Shown here: positions 23,713 through 32,600 of the stretch, in pieces | How the letters are laid out: every line of letters starts with the position of its first letter | Numbering within the stretch: position 1 is the stretch's first letter | Assembly: GCA_951812755.1 (NCBI GenBank) | Contig: OX638329.1 | Span: 6,129,107-6,193,106 of the forward strand | Source: an uncultured Latescibacterota bacterium | GTDB taxonomy: Bacteria > Latescibacterota > UBA2968 | Direction of reading: 5' to 3' | Length of the DNA: 64,000 nt | Translations under genes and position numbers: made by a program | Notes under the pieces: model-generated | Databases searched by the model: none | What the model was told of the DNA's origin: nothing | Seen by the model: the letters and a program-made list of their open reading frames with translations, nothing else

Positions 23713-24597
23713 ATGTCACAGACTGCATACAAAACCCGCGGGATTGCGATTGCAGAGGCTTATGCCCATTGCGAGGCACTTACCCGCGCGCATTACGAGA
23801 ATTTTCCGGTTGGTTCGGTGCTTATCCCCAGGCGGGTGCGGCCCCATGTGTATAGTATCTATGCGTTTGCGCGCACGGCGGATGATTTTGCCGATGAGCC
23901 GGGTTTGACGGTGCAGGAGCGACTCAACCATCTCGCCGAGTGGGAAACGCGGCTCGATGCGTGTCTTTCAGATCCGGCAGGTCCGATATTTACGGCGCTT
24001 GCAGAAACGATTCGCGTGCATGATTTGCCCGTGCAATTGCTCAGGGATTTGCTCGCGGCGTTTCGCATGGATGTGACGACCAATCGCCATCAGACATATC
24101 GGGATTTGCTGGCGTATTGCACGTTTTCTGCCAATCCCGTGGGGCGGCTCATTCTCCATTTGTTTGGATATCGCGGCGAGCGGTATGCGCGGCATTCCGA
24201 CGCCTTATGTAGCGCGCTGCAACTCGCCAATTTTTGGCAGGATATTGCGATTGATTTTTCGCGTGGTCGCATTTATCTCCCGCAGGAGGATCTCAAACGG
24301 TTTGGCGTGGGGATTTCAGATCTGGGTGAGCAGCGCGTCACGCCGCAATTTTGCGAACTTCTGGATTATCTCATCAACCGCACACGGGATCTCTTTTTGG
24401 AAGGTTATCCCCTGCTGGATATGGTGAGAGGACGATTGCGCTTTGAACTGCGATTGACCTGTTTGGGGGGTATGCATATTCTGAAAAAGATTCGCGACAA
24501 TGATTGCGATGTTTTTCATCGACGGCCTACGGTTACAAAACGCGATTTGCCCACCTTGTTGTTCAAGACGGTTTTTTTTAGAGGCTACCACTCATGA
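23713..24597 (+). CDS. hpnC: Squalene synthesis protein HpnC
   Basis: 294 residues of the trans-isoprenyl diphosphate synthase (squalene/phytoene) family. In the HpnCDE route HpnC turns presqualene diphosphate into hydroxysqualene. The first Asp-rich motif is YAFARTADDFADE near residues 50-62, the second is ANFWQDIAIDFSRGRIYLP near residues 175-193. The C-terminal GGMHILKKI helix fits. The gene opens a three-gene set with hpnD and hpnE; its stop overlaps the hpnD ATG (ATGA at 24594-24597). No clear ribosome site is seen before the ATG. Confidence 0.92.
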   Translation: MSQTAYKTRGIAIAEAYAHCEALTRAHYENFPVGSVLIPRRVRPHVYSIYAFARTADDFADEPGLTVQERLNHLAEWETRLDACLSDPAGPIFTALAETIRVHDLPVQLLRDLLAAFRMDVTTNRHQTYRDLLAYCTFSANPVGRLILHLFGYRGERYARHSDALCSALQLANFWQDIAIDFSRGRIYLPQEDLKRFGVGISDLGEQRVTPQFCELLDYLINRTRDLFLEGYPLLDMVRGRLRFELRLTCLGGMHILKKIRDNDCDVFHRRPTVTKRDLPTLLFKTVFFRGYHS

Positions 24598-25442
24598 ACC
24601 TCAAAAGACACGTTGCCAAAATTGTGCGAGGTGCCCGAACTAATTTTTTTTTCGCCTTTGTTTTTTTGCCGCGCAAAAAACGCGAGGCCATTTTTTCGGC
24701 TTATGCGTTTAGCCGGCATACCGATGATATAGTGGATGATGCGGCTTCGCCAGAGGAAGCCCGGTGTCACCTCGATGCATGGCGCGAGCAACTCCACGCC
24801 TGTTATAAGGGCAATGCCACCCATCCAATCGCGCAGAATCTGCAGGCTGTTCTGCGGGATTTTCCCATTCCCAAAGCGCATTTTCTGGCGCTTATTGAGG
24901 GTGTTGAGATGGATTTGACAAAAAATCGGTATGGCACGTTTGACGAGTTGCGCGAATACTGCTATCGGGTCGCATCGGTTGTGGGGTTAATTTGTATTGA
25001 GATTTTTGGGTACCGCAATCCGCAGACCCGTGAATACGCCATCAATCTGGGTCTCGCGCTTCAACTCACCAATATCCTGAGAGATGTGCATACGGATTGG
25101 CAACAGAACCGCATTTATCTCCCGCAGGAAGAGATGGCGCGATTTGGCTATACGGAAAAGGCACTTGCTCGGGGAGATTATAACGCCGCGTTTATCGATT
25201 TGATGCGGTTTCAAGCGCAACGCGCATGGGACTATTATCAAACAGCCGAAAAATTGCTTCCCGCCGAAGACCGGACTGCCATGTTTTCGGCACAGATTAT
25301 GGGCAAAATTTACGCCCAGTTGCTCGTGAAGATCCAGCGCGCCAACTACGATGTTTTTGGCACGTCTGTTCGCCTCAACAATTTGCACAAACTGGGCATT
25401 GCACTGCGCTATTGGCTGGGCAGTCGTCTCGCCTGGGGGTAA
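24594..25442 (+). CDS. hpnD: Presqualene diphosphate synthase HpnD
   Basis: 282 residues. It condenses two farnesyl diphosphates into presqualene diphosphate. Motifs: AYAFSRHTDDIVDD near residues 39-52 and LTNILRDVHTDWQQNRIYLP near residues 159-178, both Asp-rich sites intact. The stop TAA is followed after one base by the GTG of hpnE. HpnC and HpnD are distant paralogues, as usual for this pathway. The pathway leads to squalene for hopanoids or related lipids, but no squalene-hopene cyclase is in the window. Confidence 0.93.
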   Translation: MNLKRHVAKIVRGARTNFFFAFVFLPRKKREAIFSAYAFSRHTDDIVDDAASPEEARCHLDAWREQLHACYKGNATHPIAQNLQAVLRDFPIPKAHFLALIEGVEMDLTKNRYGTFDELREYCYRVASVVGLICIEIFGYRNPQTREYAINLGLALQLTNILRDVHTDWQQNRIYLPQEEMARFGYTEKALARGDYNAAFIDLMRFQAQRAWDYYQTAEKLLPAEDRTAMFSAQIMGKIYAQLLVKIQRANYDVFGTSVRLNNLHKLGIALRYWLGSRLAWG

Positions 25443-25443
25443 T

Positions 25444-26760
25444 GTGAAACGCGTAACGATAATCGGGGGGGGATTTGCTGGCCTTGCTGCGGGTGTCCGC
25501 CTTTGCGATGCCGGATATTCCGTTACACTTTTGGAGCGGCGGCAACAATTGGGAGGGCGCACCTTTTCGTTTACAGATCCCGTCACGGGCGATACTGTTG
25601 ACAATGGGCAGCATCTGTTGATGAAATGCTATCGGGAGACTCTCGATTTTCTCGATCGGATTGGTGCGCGCGATGATGTGGTGTTTCAACCTCAGTTCAG
25701 GATAGACTTTCGTCACGCCGTTGATGGCGCGTACACATTGAGGTTCCCATCCTTTTTGCCCGTGCCGCTGAATCTGCTATTTGGATTTTGGCGATTTGGC
25801 GCGGTTCACTGGACAGATATTCCGCCGTTGAGAAAAATTGTGGCGGAGTTGCACAGAGATCTCGATACCCGTCTCACGGTGGATGCCTGGCTCAACCATT
25901 GCGGTCAAAAACCGCGCATGAGGAAGGCTTTCTGGGATCCGCTTTGCATTGCGGCCCTCAACCAACGACCACAAAATGCCAGTGCGCGATATCTTCAAGC
26001 CGTGCTGCGAGAAGCTTTTTGGGGCGAACCAGATGGCGCGCGTTTGGGATATGCGCGGACGGGACTGAGCGGCTTATTTGTCAATCGCGCACGGGAATAT
26101 ATCTCAAAACGGGGTGGCGAGGTCCTGTGCGGAAAAGCCGTGAGATCTATTGTGCCTGCATCTTCGGATATTCGCATCCATACCCGTTCGGGAGATGTGA
26201 TAGACACAGATATGTGCATTGCGGCGGTTCCTCCGCTACAGCTCGCCAGGATGATTTGCGCGAAGACCTTTGCCGAACTCCATCACACCCTCTGTCAATA
26301 CGAGCCATCGCCGATTCTTTCTGTAAACTTGTGGTTTGATCGGCCCATTATGCGTGAACCTATGTGCGGCTTGCTCGGCACGACAATGGAATGGGTTTTT
26401 AACAAGCCCGTGCTCTATGGCGACCATGACCGCGCTTCTGAAGGCTATCTCACCCTGGTTGCCTCTGCAGCGCACCATCTTTTACACATGTCAAATGATG
26501 ACCTCATTGACCTATCTTGTAGAGAACTTCATCAGGTCTTTCCCGCAAGTCGCCGGGCCGAGGTATTACACGCCAAAGTGATATGCGAGCACGCGGCGAC
26601 TTGCGCGTTGCCATTTTCTTATGCAGTGCCCAAAACCCAGACGCCACACCCCCGTCTGTTTCTCGCGGGCGATTGGACTGATACTGGATTGCCGCCGACT
26701 ATTGAAGGTGCTGTCAGGAGCGGGTACGCGGCAGCAGAAGCTGTCTTACTGAAATACTGA
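25444..26760 (+). CDS. hpnE: Hydroxysqualene dehydroxylase HpnE (FAD-dependent)
   Basis: 438 residues from the GTG at 25444, which opens KRVTIIGGGFAGLAAGVRL, the dinucleotide-binding GxGxxG fold, followed by LERRQQLGGRTFSF. The C-terminal FAD motif LFLAGDWTDTGLPPTIEGAV, near residues 405-424, is complete. The enzyme reduces hydroxysqualene to squalene, completing the HpnCDE route. The last codons and the stop TGA lie inside the left inverted repeat of a MITE-like insertion; without it, the frame would stop one codon earlier at TAG, so the protein gained only one residue. Confidence 0.93.
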   Translation: MKRVTIIGGGFAGLAAGVRLCDAGYSVTLLERRQQLGGRTFSFTDPVTGDTVDNGQHLLMKCYRETLDFLDRIGARDDVVFQPQFRIDFRHAVDGAYTLRFPSFLPVPLNLLFGFWRFGAVHWTDIPPLRKIVAELHRDLDTRLTVDAWLNHCGQKPRMRKAFWDPLCIAALNQRPQNASARYLQAVLREAFWGEPDGARLGYARTGLSGLFVNRAREYISKRGGEVLCGKAVRSIVPASSDIRIHTRSGDVIDTDMCIAAVPPLQLARMICAKTFAELHHTLCQYEPSPILSVNLWFDRPIMREPMCGLLGTTMEWVFNKPVLYGDHDRASEGYLTLVASAAHHLLHMSNDDLIDLSCRELHQVFPASRRAEVLHAKVICEHAATCALPFSYAVPKTQTPHPRLFLAGDWTDTGLPPTIEGAVRSGYAAAEAVLLKY

Positions 26761-26901
26761 CGTTACGCACAGGTACAATATCATACGCCTGTCATTTTGA
26801 GCGGAGCGCAGCGGAGTCGAAAAATCTACTACCAACGCAGGTGGAACAGATGCTTCGGCTCCGCTCAGCATGACAAAACCACAGATCTGCGTAACGTCAG
26901 T
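26756..26901. mobile_element. MITE-like element with 14-bp inverted ends and 5-bp target duplication
   Basis: The ends ACTGACGTTACGCA (26756-26769) and TGCGTAACGTCAGT (26888-26901) are perfect inverted repeats. GAAAT is present directly before (26751-26755) and after (26902-26906), as expected for a 5-bp target duplication. The 146-bp body holds a TGTCATTTTGAGCGGAGC...GCTCAGCATGACA palindrome and no gene, so it would need a transposase in trans. Both convergent neighbours, hpnE and threonine synthase, end within its terminal repeats. A diverged copy is at 17871-18014. Confidence 0.8.
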
Positions 26902-28063
26902 GAAATAGTTCGATGTATTTTAAGCCCGTTCCCGTGTTGAATAATACGATACGCTCGCGCTCGCTAACCAGATTTTGTTCTATGAGTTTCTCAAGAGCAG
27001 TAAGGGTGGCCGCGCCTTCGGGAGCGGGAAATGAACCCACGGCAGCAGCCATTTTTGATGCGGATGCCATCAGTTCTTCATCTGTGACGGAAAGCGCGCA
27101 TCCACCGCTGTCGCGTATGGCTTTTAGCATCAAAAAATCGCCTACGGCAGCGGGGACGCGCAGACCCGCCGCAATTGTTTCTGCATCGGTCCATGGTTCG
27201 GCGTGTTCATCTCCCGCGCGATAAGCCCGAACAATGGGCGCGCATCCCGCCGCTTGTACAGAAATCATGCGGGGGCGTTCTGAGCCAATCCATCCCATTT
27301 GTTCCATTTCGTCAAATGCCTTCCACATGCCAATTAATCCCGTGCCACCTCCGGTTGGATAAATGACGACTTCTGGCAATTCCCAATCAAATTGTTCTGC
27401 CAATTCATAGCCCATCGTTTTTTTGCCTTCCACGCGGTATGGTTCTTTCAGGGTCGAGATATCAAACCATCCCTCAGCTTCTTTGCGCGATGCCACAATT
27501 TTTCCGCAATCTGAAATCAGACCATCGATCAATTCAACATGCGCGCCCAGGACCTTGCATTCGATGTAATTGGCCTGCGGCACATCTTTGGGCATAAAAA
27601 TATGCGCTGGCAAGCCCGCTCGCGCAGCATAAGCGGCTGTTGCGCCACCTGCATTGCCGGCTGAGGGTATGGCAATGGCCTGAGCACCCAATTCCGCAGC
27701 TCTTGAAATTGCCGCCGACATGCCTCGCGCTTTAAATGATCCCGTCGGATTTAAGCCTTCGTCTTTGATGTACAGTTTTGGCACGCCGATTTCTCGCCCC
27801 AGTGATGTCGCTTGTAACAATGGGGTAAATCCTTCGCCGAGACTTACCTGAAATTGCTCGTCTTCTACTGGCAAAACTTCGGCATAACGCCACATTGTTG
27901 GTATTCGTTCTGCGAGTTTTTCCCGGCGCATGACTTTTGCAACTGCATCGAGATCATATCGGGCAAATAGCGGCGCATCTGCTTCTGGGCTCAAATTCCA
28001 GAGCTGGTCTTTGGAATAGGCTTTGTCAGTTTTTGTGCAGACCAGGTCAATGAGAAATCCCAT
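26897..28063 (-). CDS. thrC: Threonine synthase
   Basis: 388 residues. A PLP enzyme that converts O-phosphohomoserine to threonine. The cofactor lysine segment NPTGSFKARGMS is near residues 105-116, the phosphate-binding SAGNAGGATAAYAARAG near residues 135-151, and YPTGGGTGLIGMWK near residues 231-244. A short N-terminal region without an evident Cys zinc finger places it in the shorter class. AGAGAGG lies upstream of the ATG. The TGA stop is inside the right end of the MITE-like element; before insertion it would have ended at TAA at the same codon position. Confidence 0.9.
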   Translation of the reverse strand: MGFLIDLVCTKTDKAYSKDQLWNLSPEADAPLFARYDLDAVAKVMRREKLAERIPTMWRYAEVLPVEDEQFQVSLGEGFTPLLQATSLGREIGVPKLYIKDEGLNPTGSFKARGMSAAISRAAELGAQAIAIPSAGNAGGATAAYAARAGLPAHIFMPKDVPQANYIECKVLGAHVELIDGLISDCGKIVASRKEAEGWFDISTLKEPYRVEGKKTMGYELAEQFDWELPEVVIYPTGGGTGLIGMWKAFDEMEQMGWIGSERPRMISVQAAGCAPIVRAYRAGDEHAEPWTDAETIAAGLRVPAAVGDFLMLKAIRDSGGCALSVTDEELMASASKMAAAVGSFPAPEGAATLTALEKLIEQNLVSERERIVLFNTGTGLKYIELFH

Positions 28064-28119
28064 AAATACCTCTCTATAAAAAAGTTAAAAACTCGTCATA
28101 GTATGGGTCGTACCTTTTC

Positions 28120-29469
28120 TCAAGTCAAGGTCGAACTCACCTGACCATTTTTTTCTCTTTCAAACGCGTATCGGCGTATTTTCCGTCTCAACGTAGGTCT
28201 CGATATCCCGAGCAACTCACAGGCTCGCCCCTGATTGCCACCAGTGACGAGCATCACCCGCTCAATATGCGCCTGCTCAATTTCATTCAGGGTTTCAATT
28301 TTGTCCGGTGCGCTGGACTGTGACGACTTGAGTACATCGAGATGTTCAGGTCGAATTACCCCTTTCTGACAGGCCAGGGCTGCACGGTAAATGGCGTGTT
28401 GCAATTCTCGTAAATTTCCCGGCCATTCACATTCTGCCAGATATGTAACCGCCGCTTCAGATACCCCTTGGACCTCCACGCCCGTATCGGTTTTCAAACG
28501 CGTTAGCATTGCTTGAACAATGTGTGGAATATCTTCGCTGCGTTCTCGCAGAGGGGGGAGAGATATGGTCACGGCGCTGAGCCTGTAAAACAAATCCAGA
28601 CGAAATTCGCTTTGTTCGATCATGGAATCGAGGTCGCGGTTGGTGGCAGCAATTACTCGAACCTGCGTTTGTACAGGGGATTGTCCGCCAACTCTGACAA
28701 ATTCACCGCGGTCTAACACCCGCAACAGCTTGGCTTGAAATGCAGGCGAAGCCTCGCCAATTTCGTCGAGAAAAAGCGTGCCGCCGTCGGCTTGTTCAAA
28801 ACACCCTGCTCGACGGGTTATGGCGCCGGTAAAAGCTCCTCTTTCATGCCCAAAAAGTTCACTTTCGGCAATGCTTTCTGCTATTGCCGCACAATTGAGT
28901 GCTACAAATGTCCCCGACCGCCCCGAAGCCCGATGGATTTCTCGCGCCATCAACTCTTTTCCGGTTCCACTTTCACCATAAATCAGGACGGAAGCCGATG
29001 TTCGCGCTGATAGGCCCGCGCGCTTGAGCGCGAATAACATGTCTGGACACGACCCAATCACCATCCCCGTAGGTGACTCGCCTCTGGGATTTTGAGACAG
29101 ATAGTGCAGCGCGATTTTGCCCCCAACCTGCAATTGAGAGATGAGAATATCCAGCGTCTGCCGCTCAATGGGATGTACGAGAAAATCGCGTGCGCCCAAT
29201 GACAAAGCCTCGATTATTCTATCAGATGCCATATATTCACCGACAATTACGACGGGACATAGATCATCAAATACGGGAAGTAATTTTAGTCCCTGTCCGT
29301 CGGGAAGCATTTCGGCGACAAGGGCGAGATCGGGGATTCTTTCTTCAATGCGTTTCAAGCAGTGAAAAAAAGAACCCGCTATGCGCGCGTTTGCGCCCAG
29401 TTCTTTTAGTAGTTGCGCCAATTGCATTGCGCGTTGCGGGTTTCCATCAACAATCAGTATGTCTCCCAT
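28120..29469 (-). CDS. Sigma-54-dependent activator with a degenerate receiver domain
   Basis: 449 residues, NtrC-type layout: receiver-like domain (1-120), AAA+ domain (~145-370) and DNA-binding helix-turn-helix at the C-terminus ([20 protein letters not shown]). The AAA+ part has Walker A GESGTGKE, the sigma-54 contact motif GAFTGA and the arginine-finger region; it should activate RpoN promoters. In the receiver, the acidic pair is changed (VDGN) and the phosphorylated Asp is replaced: [15 protein letters not shown] has Ala where Asp is expected. So it is unlikely to be controlled by ordinary phosphotransfer. No histidine kinase is adjacent. GGAGG precedes the ATG. Confidence 0.9.
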   Translation of the reverse strand: MGDILIVDGNPQRAMQLAQLLKELGANARIAGSFFHCLKRIEERIPDLALVAEMLPDGQGLKLLPVFDDLCPVVIVGEYMASDRIIEALSLGARDFLVHPIERQTLDILISQLQVGGKIALHYLSQNPRGESPTGMVIGSCPDMLFALKRAGLSARTSASVLIYGESGTGKELMAREIHRASGRSGTFVALNCAAIAESIAESELFGHERGAFTGAITRRAGCFEQADGGTLFLDEIGEASPAFQAKLLRVLDRGEFVRVGGQSPVQTQVRVIAATNRDLDSMIEQSEFRLDLFYRLSAVTISLPPLRERSEDIPHIVQAMLTRLKTDTGVEVQGVSEAAVTYLAECEWPGNLRELQHAIYRAALACQKGVIRPEHLDVLKSSQSSAPDKIETLNEIEQAHIERVMLVTGGNQGRACELLGISRPTLRRKIRRYAFEREKNGQVSSTLT

Positions 29470-29607
29470 AAATCCTCCAGTGTGTAAGTTTTATAAGAGA
29501 CATCATGCATATTTTGTGCCAGAGCTGACGAAATTTATAACATGTTGATAAATAATAATTTGAAAAGAGTATGGAAATTTTTGACTCGTACATCTGACGC
29601 ATGAAAG

Positions 29608-29640
29608 GCGACAGATGGCTCTCTATCTGTCGCTATTTTT
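29608..29640 (+). terminator. Hairpin GCGACAGAT/ATCTGTCGC with a T-rich tail
   Basis: A perfect 9-bp stem with an 8-nt loop followed by TATTTTTA. It lies in the 228-bp gap between the FN3 lipoprotein gene and the sigma-54 activator gene, both on the minus strand. On the plus strand it has terminator form, although no plus-strand gene precedes it; it may work with the next hairpin as a bidirectional stop. Confidence 0.45.
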
Positions 29641-29641
29641 A

Positions 29642-29683
29642 TAAAAAAAATAGCGTCCTTCAAAAGAAGAACGCCATTTTTTT
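29642..29683 (-). terminator. Terminator of the FN3 lipoprotein gene
   Basis: Stem GCGTCCTTC/GAAGAACGC (one wobble pair) around AAAA, flanked by an A-run on one side and a T-run on the other. Read on the minus strand it lies just after the stop codon of the giant lipoprotein gene and ends in TATTTTTTTT. Confidence 0.75.
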
Positions 29684-29697
29684 GTCTGCTGCTGGCT

Positions 29698-32600
29698 TTA
29701 TGGAACCACGACAATCACGATATTGGAAGGATCGCTGATCCGGCCGGAAAGATTCGTGCGGACCCGGTACACATAGGTGACACCACTTTGTATATCTGTA
29801 TCGCTATAAGAAGTGGCCTGATATGTGCCGTCCAAAGCCGTATAATCTTCATCTGCCAAATCCTGGCTGGAAGCACCTGGGGCGAGTACTGCCCGTTGGA
29901 CCGCAAAACTGTCGTACTCCTGAGGGGCTGTCCAGTTCAAAATGACCTCGGGTCCACTGCCATTATAAGAAGCCAGGAGGTTCAATGGAGGCACAACGAT
30001 ATTATCAGTTGTGGTCACCGTCCTGATGGATGATAGCGCACTCTCATTGTCATCGTTGTCAATGGCAGAGATCTGATACCTGTAAGTCGTGCGGTTTTCC
30101 AGGTCGGTATCTCGATATGTTCGATATGACCCATCTACGGTTGTTAGATAAGCCAGCACATTATTATTCAATGGGTCTGCGCGATAAATCACAAAGCCGC
30201 CAAGTCCAGTCAAGGGTCCGCCATTTGCATCTCTTATGGGGGCGTCCCAACTCAACTCGATTGTTGTACCGCTACTCGCCAAAACAGCGGCAAAATTGCC
30301 GGGGGTAGCAGGTGGAATATCATCGATCAGTACCGTTGCAGAGGCAAATAGCGATGGTTCGCTTTCTGTGTTATTTACACCAATCGCCTGTACGCGATAG
30401 ACATAGGTCTGCTCCGCTACCAGCGGCGAATCGACATAAGTCGTATGCACGGTCGTGAAGGTCGCTTCGGCCACTGTCTGTGCCGGATCTGTATAGCGCA
30501 TGACGCGATACCCGGTCAGTTCTGCTTCTGTATTGGCAGACCAGGTGATGGCAATGTACTCAATTCCAGCAGTCGCGCGCACATTGCGCGGTGCTGCCAA
30601 AACAGGCGCAGGCGCAGTGGCCTGTTCAAAGACGGGAGCCGAGAGTTCGCTCTTCACATTGGAAGGACCAACCGCACGCACGCGATACACAAAGGGCTGA
30701 TCTGCTGTGACAGGTGTATCCACATACGTCGTCAACACAGAAGAGAAGATCCGGTCAGGTGTTTCGTGCGTGGGATCTGTAAAGCGGAGTATCTCATAGC
30801 CCACCAGTTCCGGCTCAGTGTTTGCCGCCCAGGTCAAGGTGATTTTCTGCTCACCAGCAGTGGCTTGCACGTTGCGCGGGATGGCAAAGCCCTTCGTTGT
30901 CACAGATACTGGCTGTGACCGAGGTCCGGCATTGCCTGCCTGATCCACTGCCCTGATTGCATAGAAATAAGTCGTGAGCAATTCGACAGAAGTATCCACA
31001 AAACTCACCTGATCACTCGATACTGTGGTGACCAGTGCAAAGGATGTGTTGTTCCCGCGTGAGCGGTAGATCTCGAAGGAGGCCAATCCAGTCAACTCAT
31101 TGCCATTGGTGTCTCTTGTGGGAGCCGTCCAACTGAGCATCACGCGCTGGAAATTATCATCGTCCAGGCTGAGGATGAGATCTGAAGGCGCGCCAGGAGC
31201 ACTCTGATCCGCTGAAACGGTCGCAGAGGCATACAGCGACAGTTCGCTTTCTTCGTTATTGGTGCCAACAGCCTGCACGCGATAGACATAGGTCTGTCCC
31301 GATACCAGCGGCGAATCGACGTAAGTCGTCTGCACAGTCATAAAGGTCGCATCAGCCTCGGTTTGCGCCGGGTCTGTATAGCGCAGCACGCGATACCCGG
31401 TCAGTTCTGCTTCTGTATTGGCAGACCAGGTGATGGTAATCTGATTAATCCCACCCCTTGCCTGCACATTGCGCGGTGCTGCCAAAACAGGCGCAGATTC
31501 AATGGCCTGGGCAGAGACGGGAGCCGAGAGTTCACTCTTGACATTAGAAGGACCAACCGCACGCACGCGATACACAAAGGGCTGATCTGCTGTGACAGGT
31601 GTATCCACATACGTCGTCAACACAGAAGAGAAGATCCGGTCAGGTGTTTCGTGCGTGGGATCTGTAAAGCGGAGTATCTCATAGCCCACCAGTTCCGGCT
31701 CAGTGTTTGCCGCCCAGGTCAAGGTGATTTTCTGCTCACCAGCAGTGGCTTGCACGTTGCGCGGGATGGCAAAGCCCTTCGTTGTCACAGATACTGGCTG
31801 TGAACGAGGTCCGGCATTGCCTGCCTGATCCACTGCCCTGATTGCATAGAAATACGCGGTGAGCAATTCGACAGAGGTATCTACATAGCTCACATGATCG
31901 CTGGATACTGTGGCGATCAGCGCAAAGGATGCATTGTTCCCACGTGAGCGATAGATCTCGAAGGAGGCCAATCCAGTCAACTCATTGTTATTGGTGTCTC
32001 TTGTGGGAGCCGTCCAACTGAGCATCACGCGCTGGAAATTATCATCGTCCAGGCTGAGGATGAGATCTGAAGGCGCGCCAGGAGCACTCTGATCCGCTGA
32101 AACGGTCGCAGAGGCATACAGCGACAGTTCGCTTTCTTCGTTGTTGGTGCCAACAGCCTGCACGCGATAGACATAGGTCTGTCCCGATACCAGCGGCGAA
32201 TCGACGTAAGTCGTCTGCACAGTCATAAAGGTCGCATCAGCCTCGGTTTGCGCCGGGTCTGTATAGCGCAACACGCGATACCCGGTCAGTTCTGCTTCTG
32301 TATTGGCAGACCAGGTGATGGTAATCTGATTAATCCCACCCCTTGCCTGCACATTGCGCGGTGCTGCCAAAACAGGCGCAGATTCATTGGCCTGGGCAGA
32401 GACAAAGGCAGATAGTTCGCTCTTCACGTTGGAAGGACCAACCGCACGCACGCGATACACAAAGGGCTGATCTGCTGTGACAGGTGTATCCACATACGTC
32501 GTCAACACAGAAGAGAAGGTCTTGTCGGGTGTTTCGTGCGTGGGATCTGTAAAGCGGAGTATCTCATAGCCCACCAGTTCCGGCTCAGTGTTTGCCGCCC

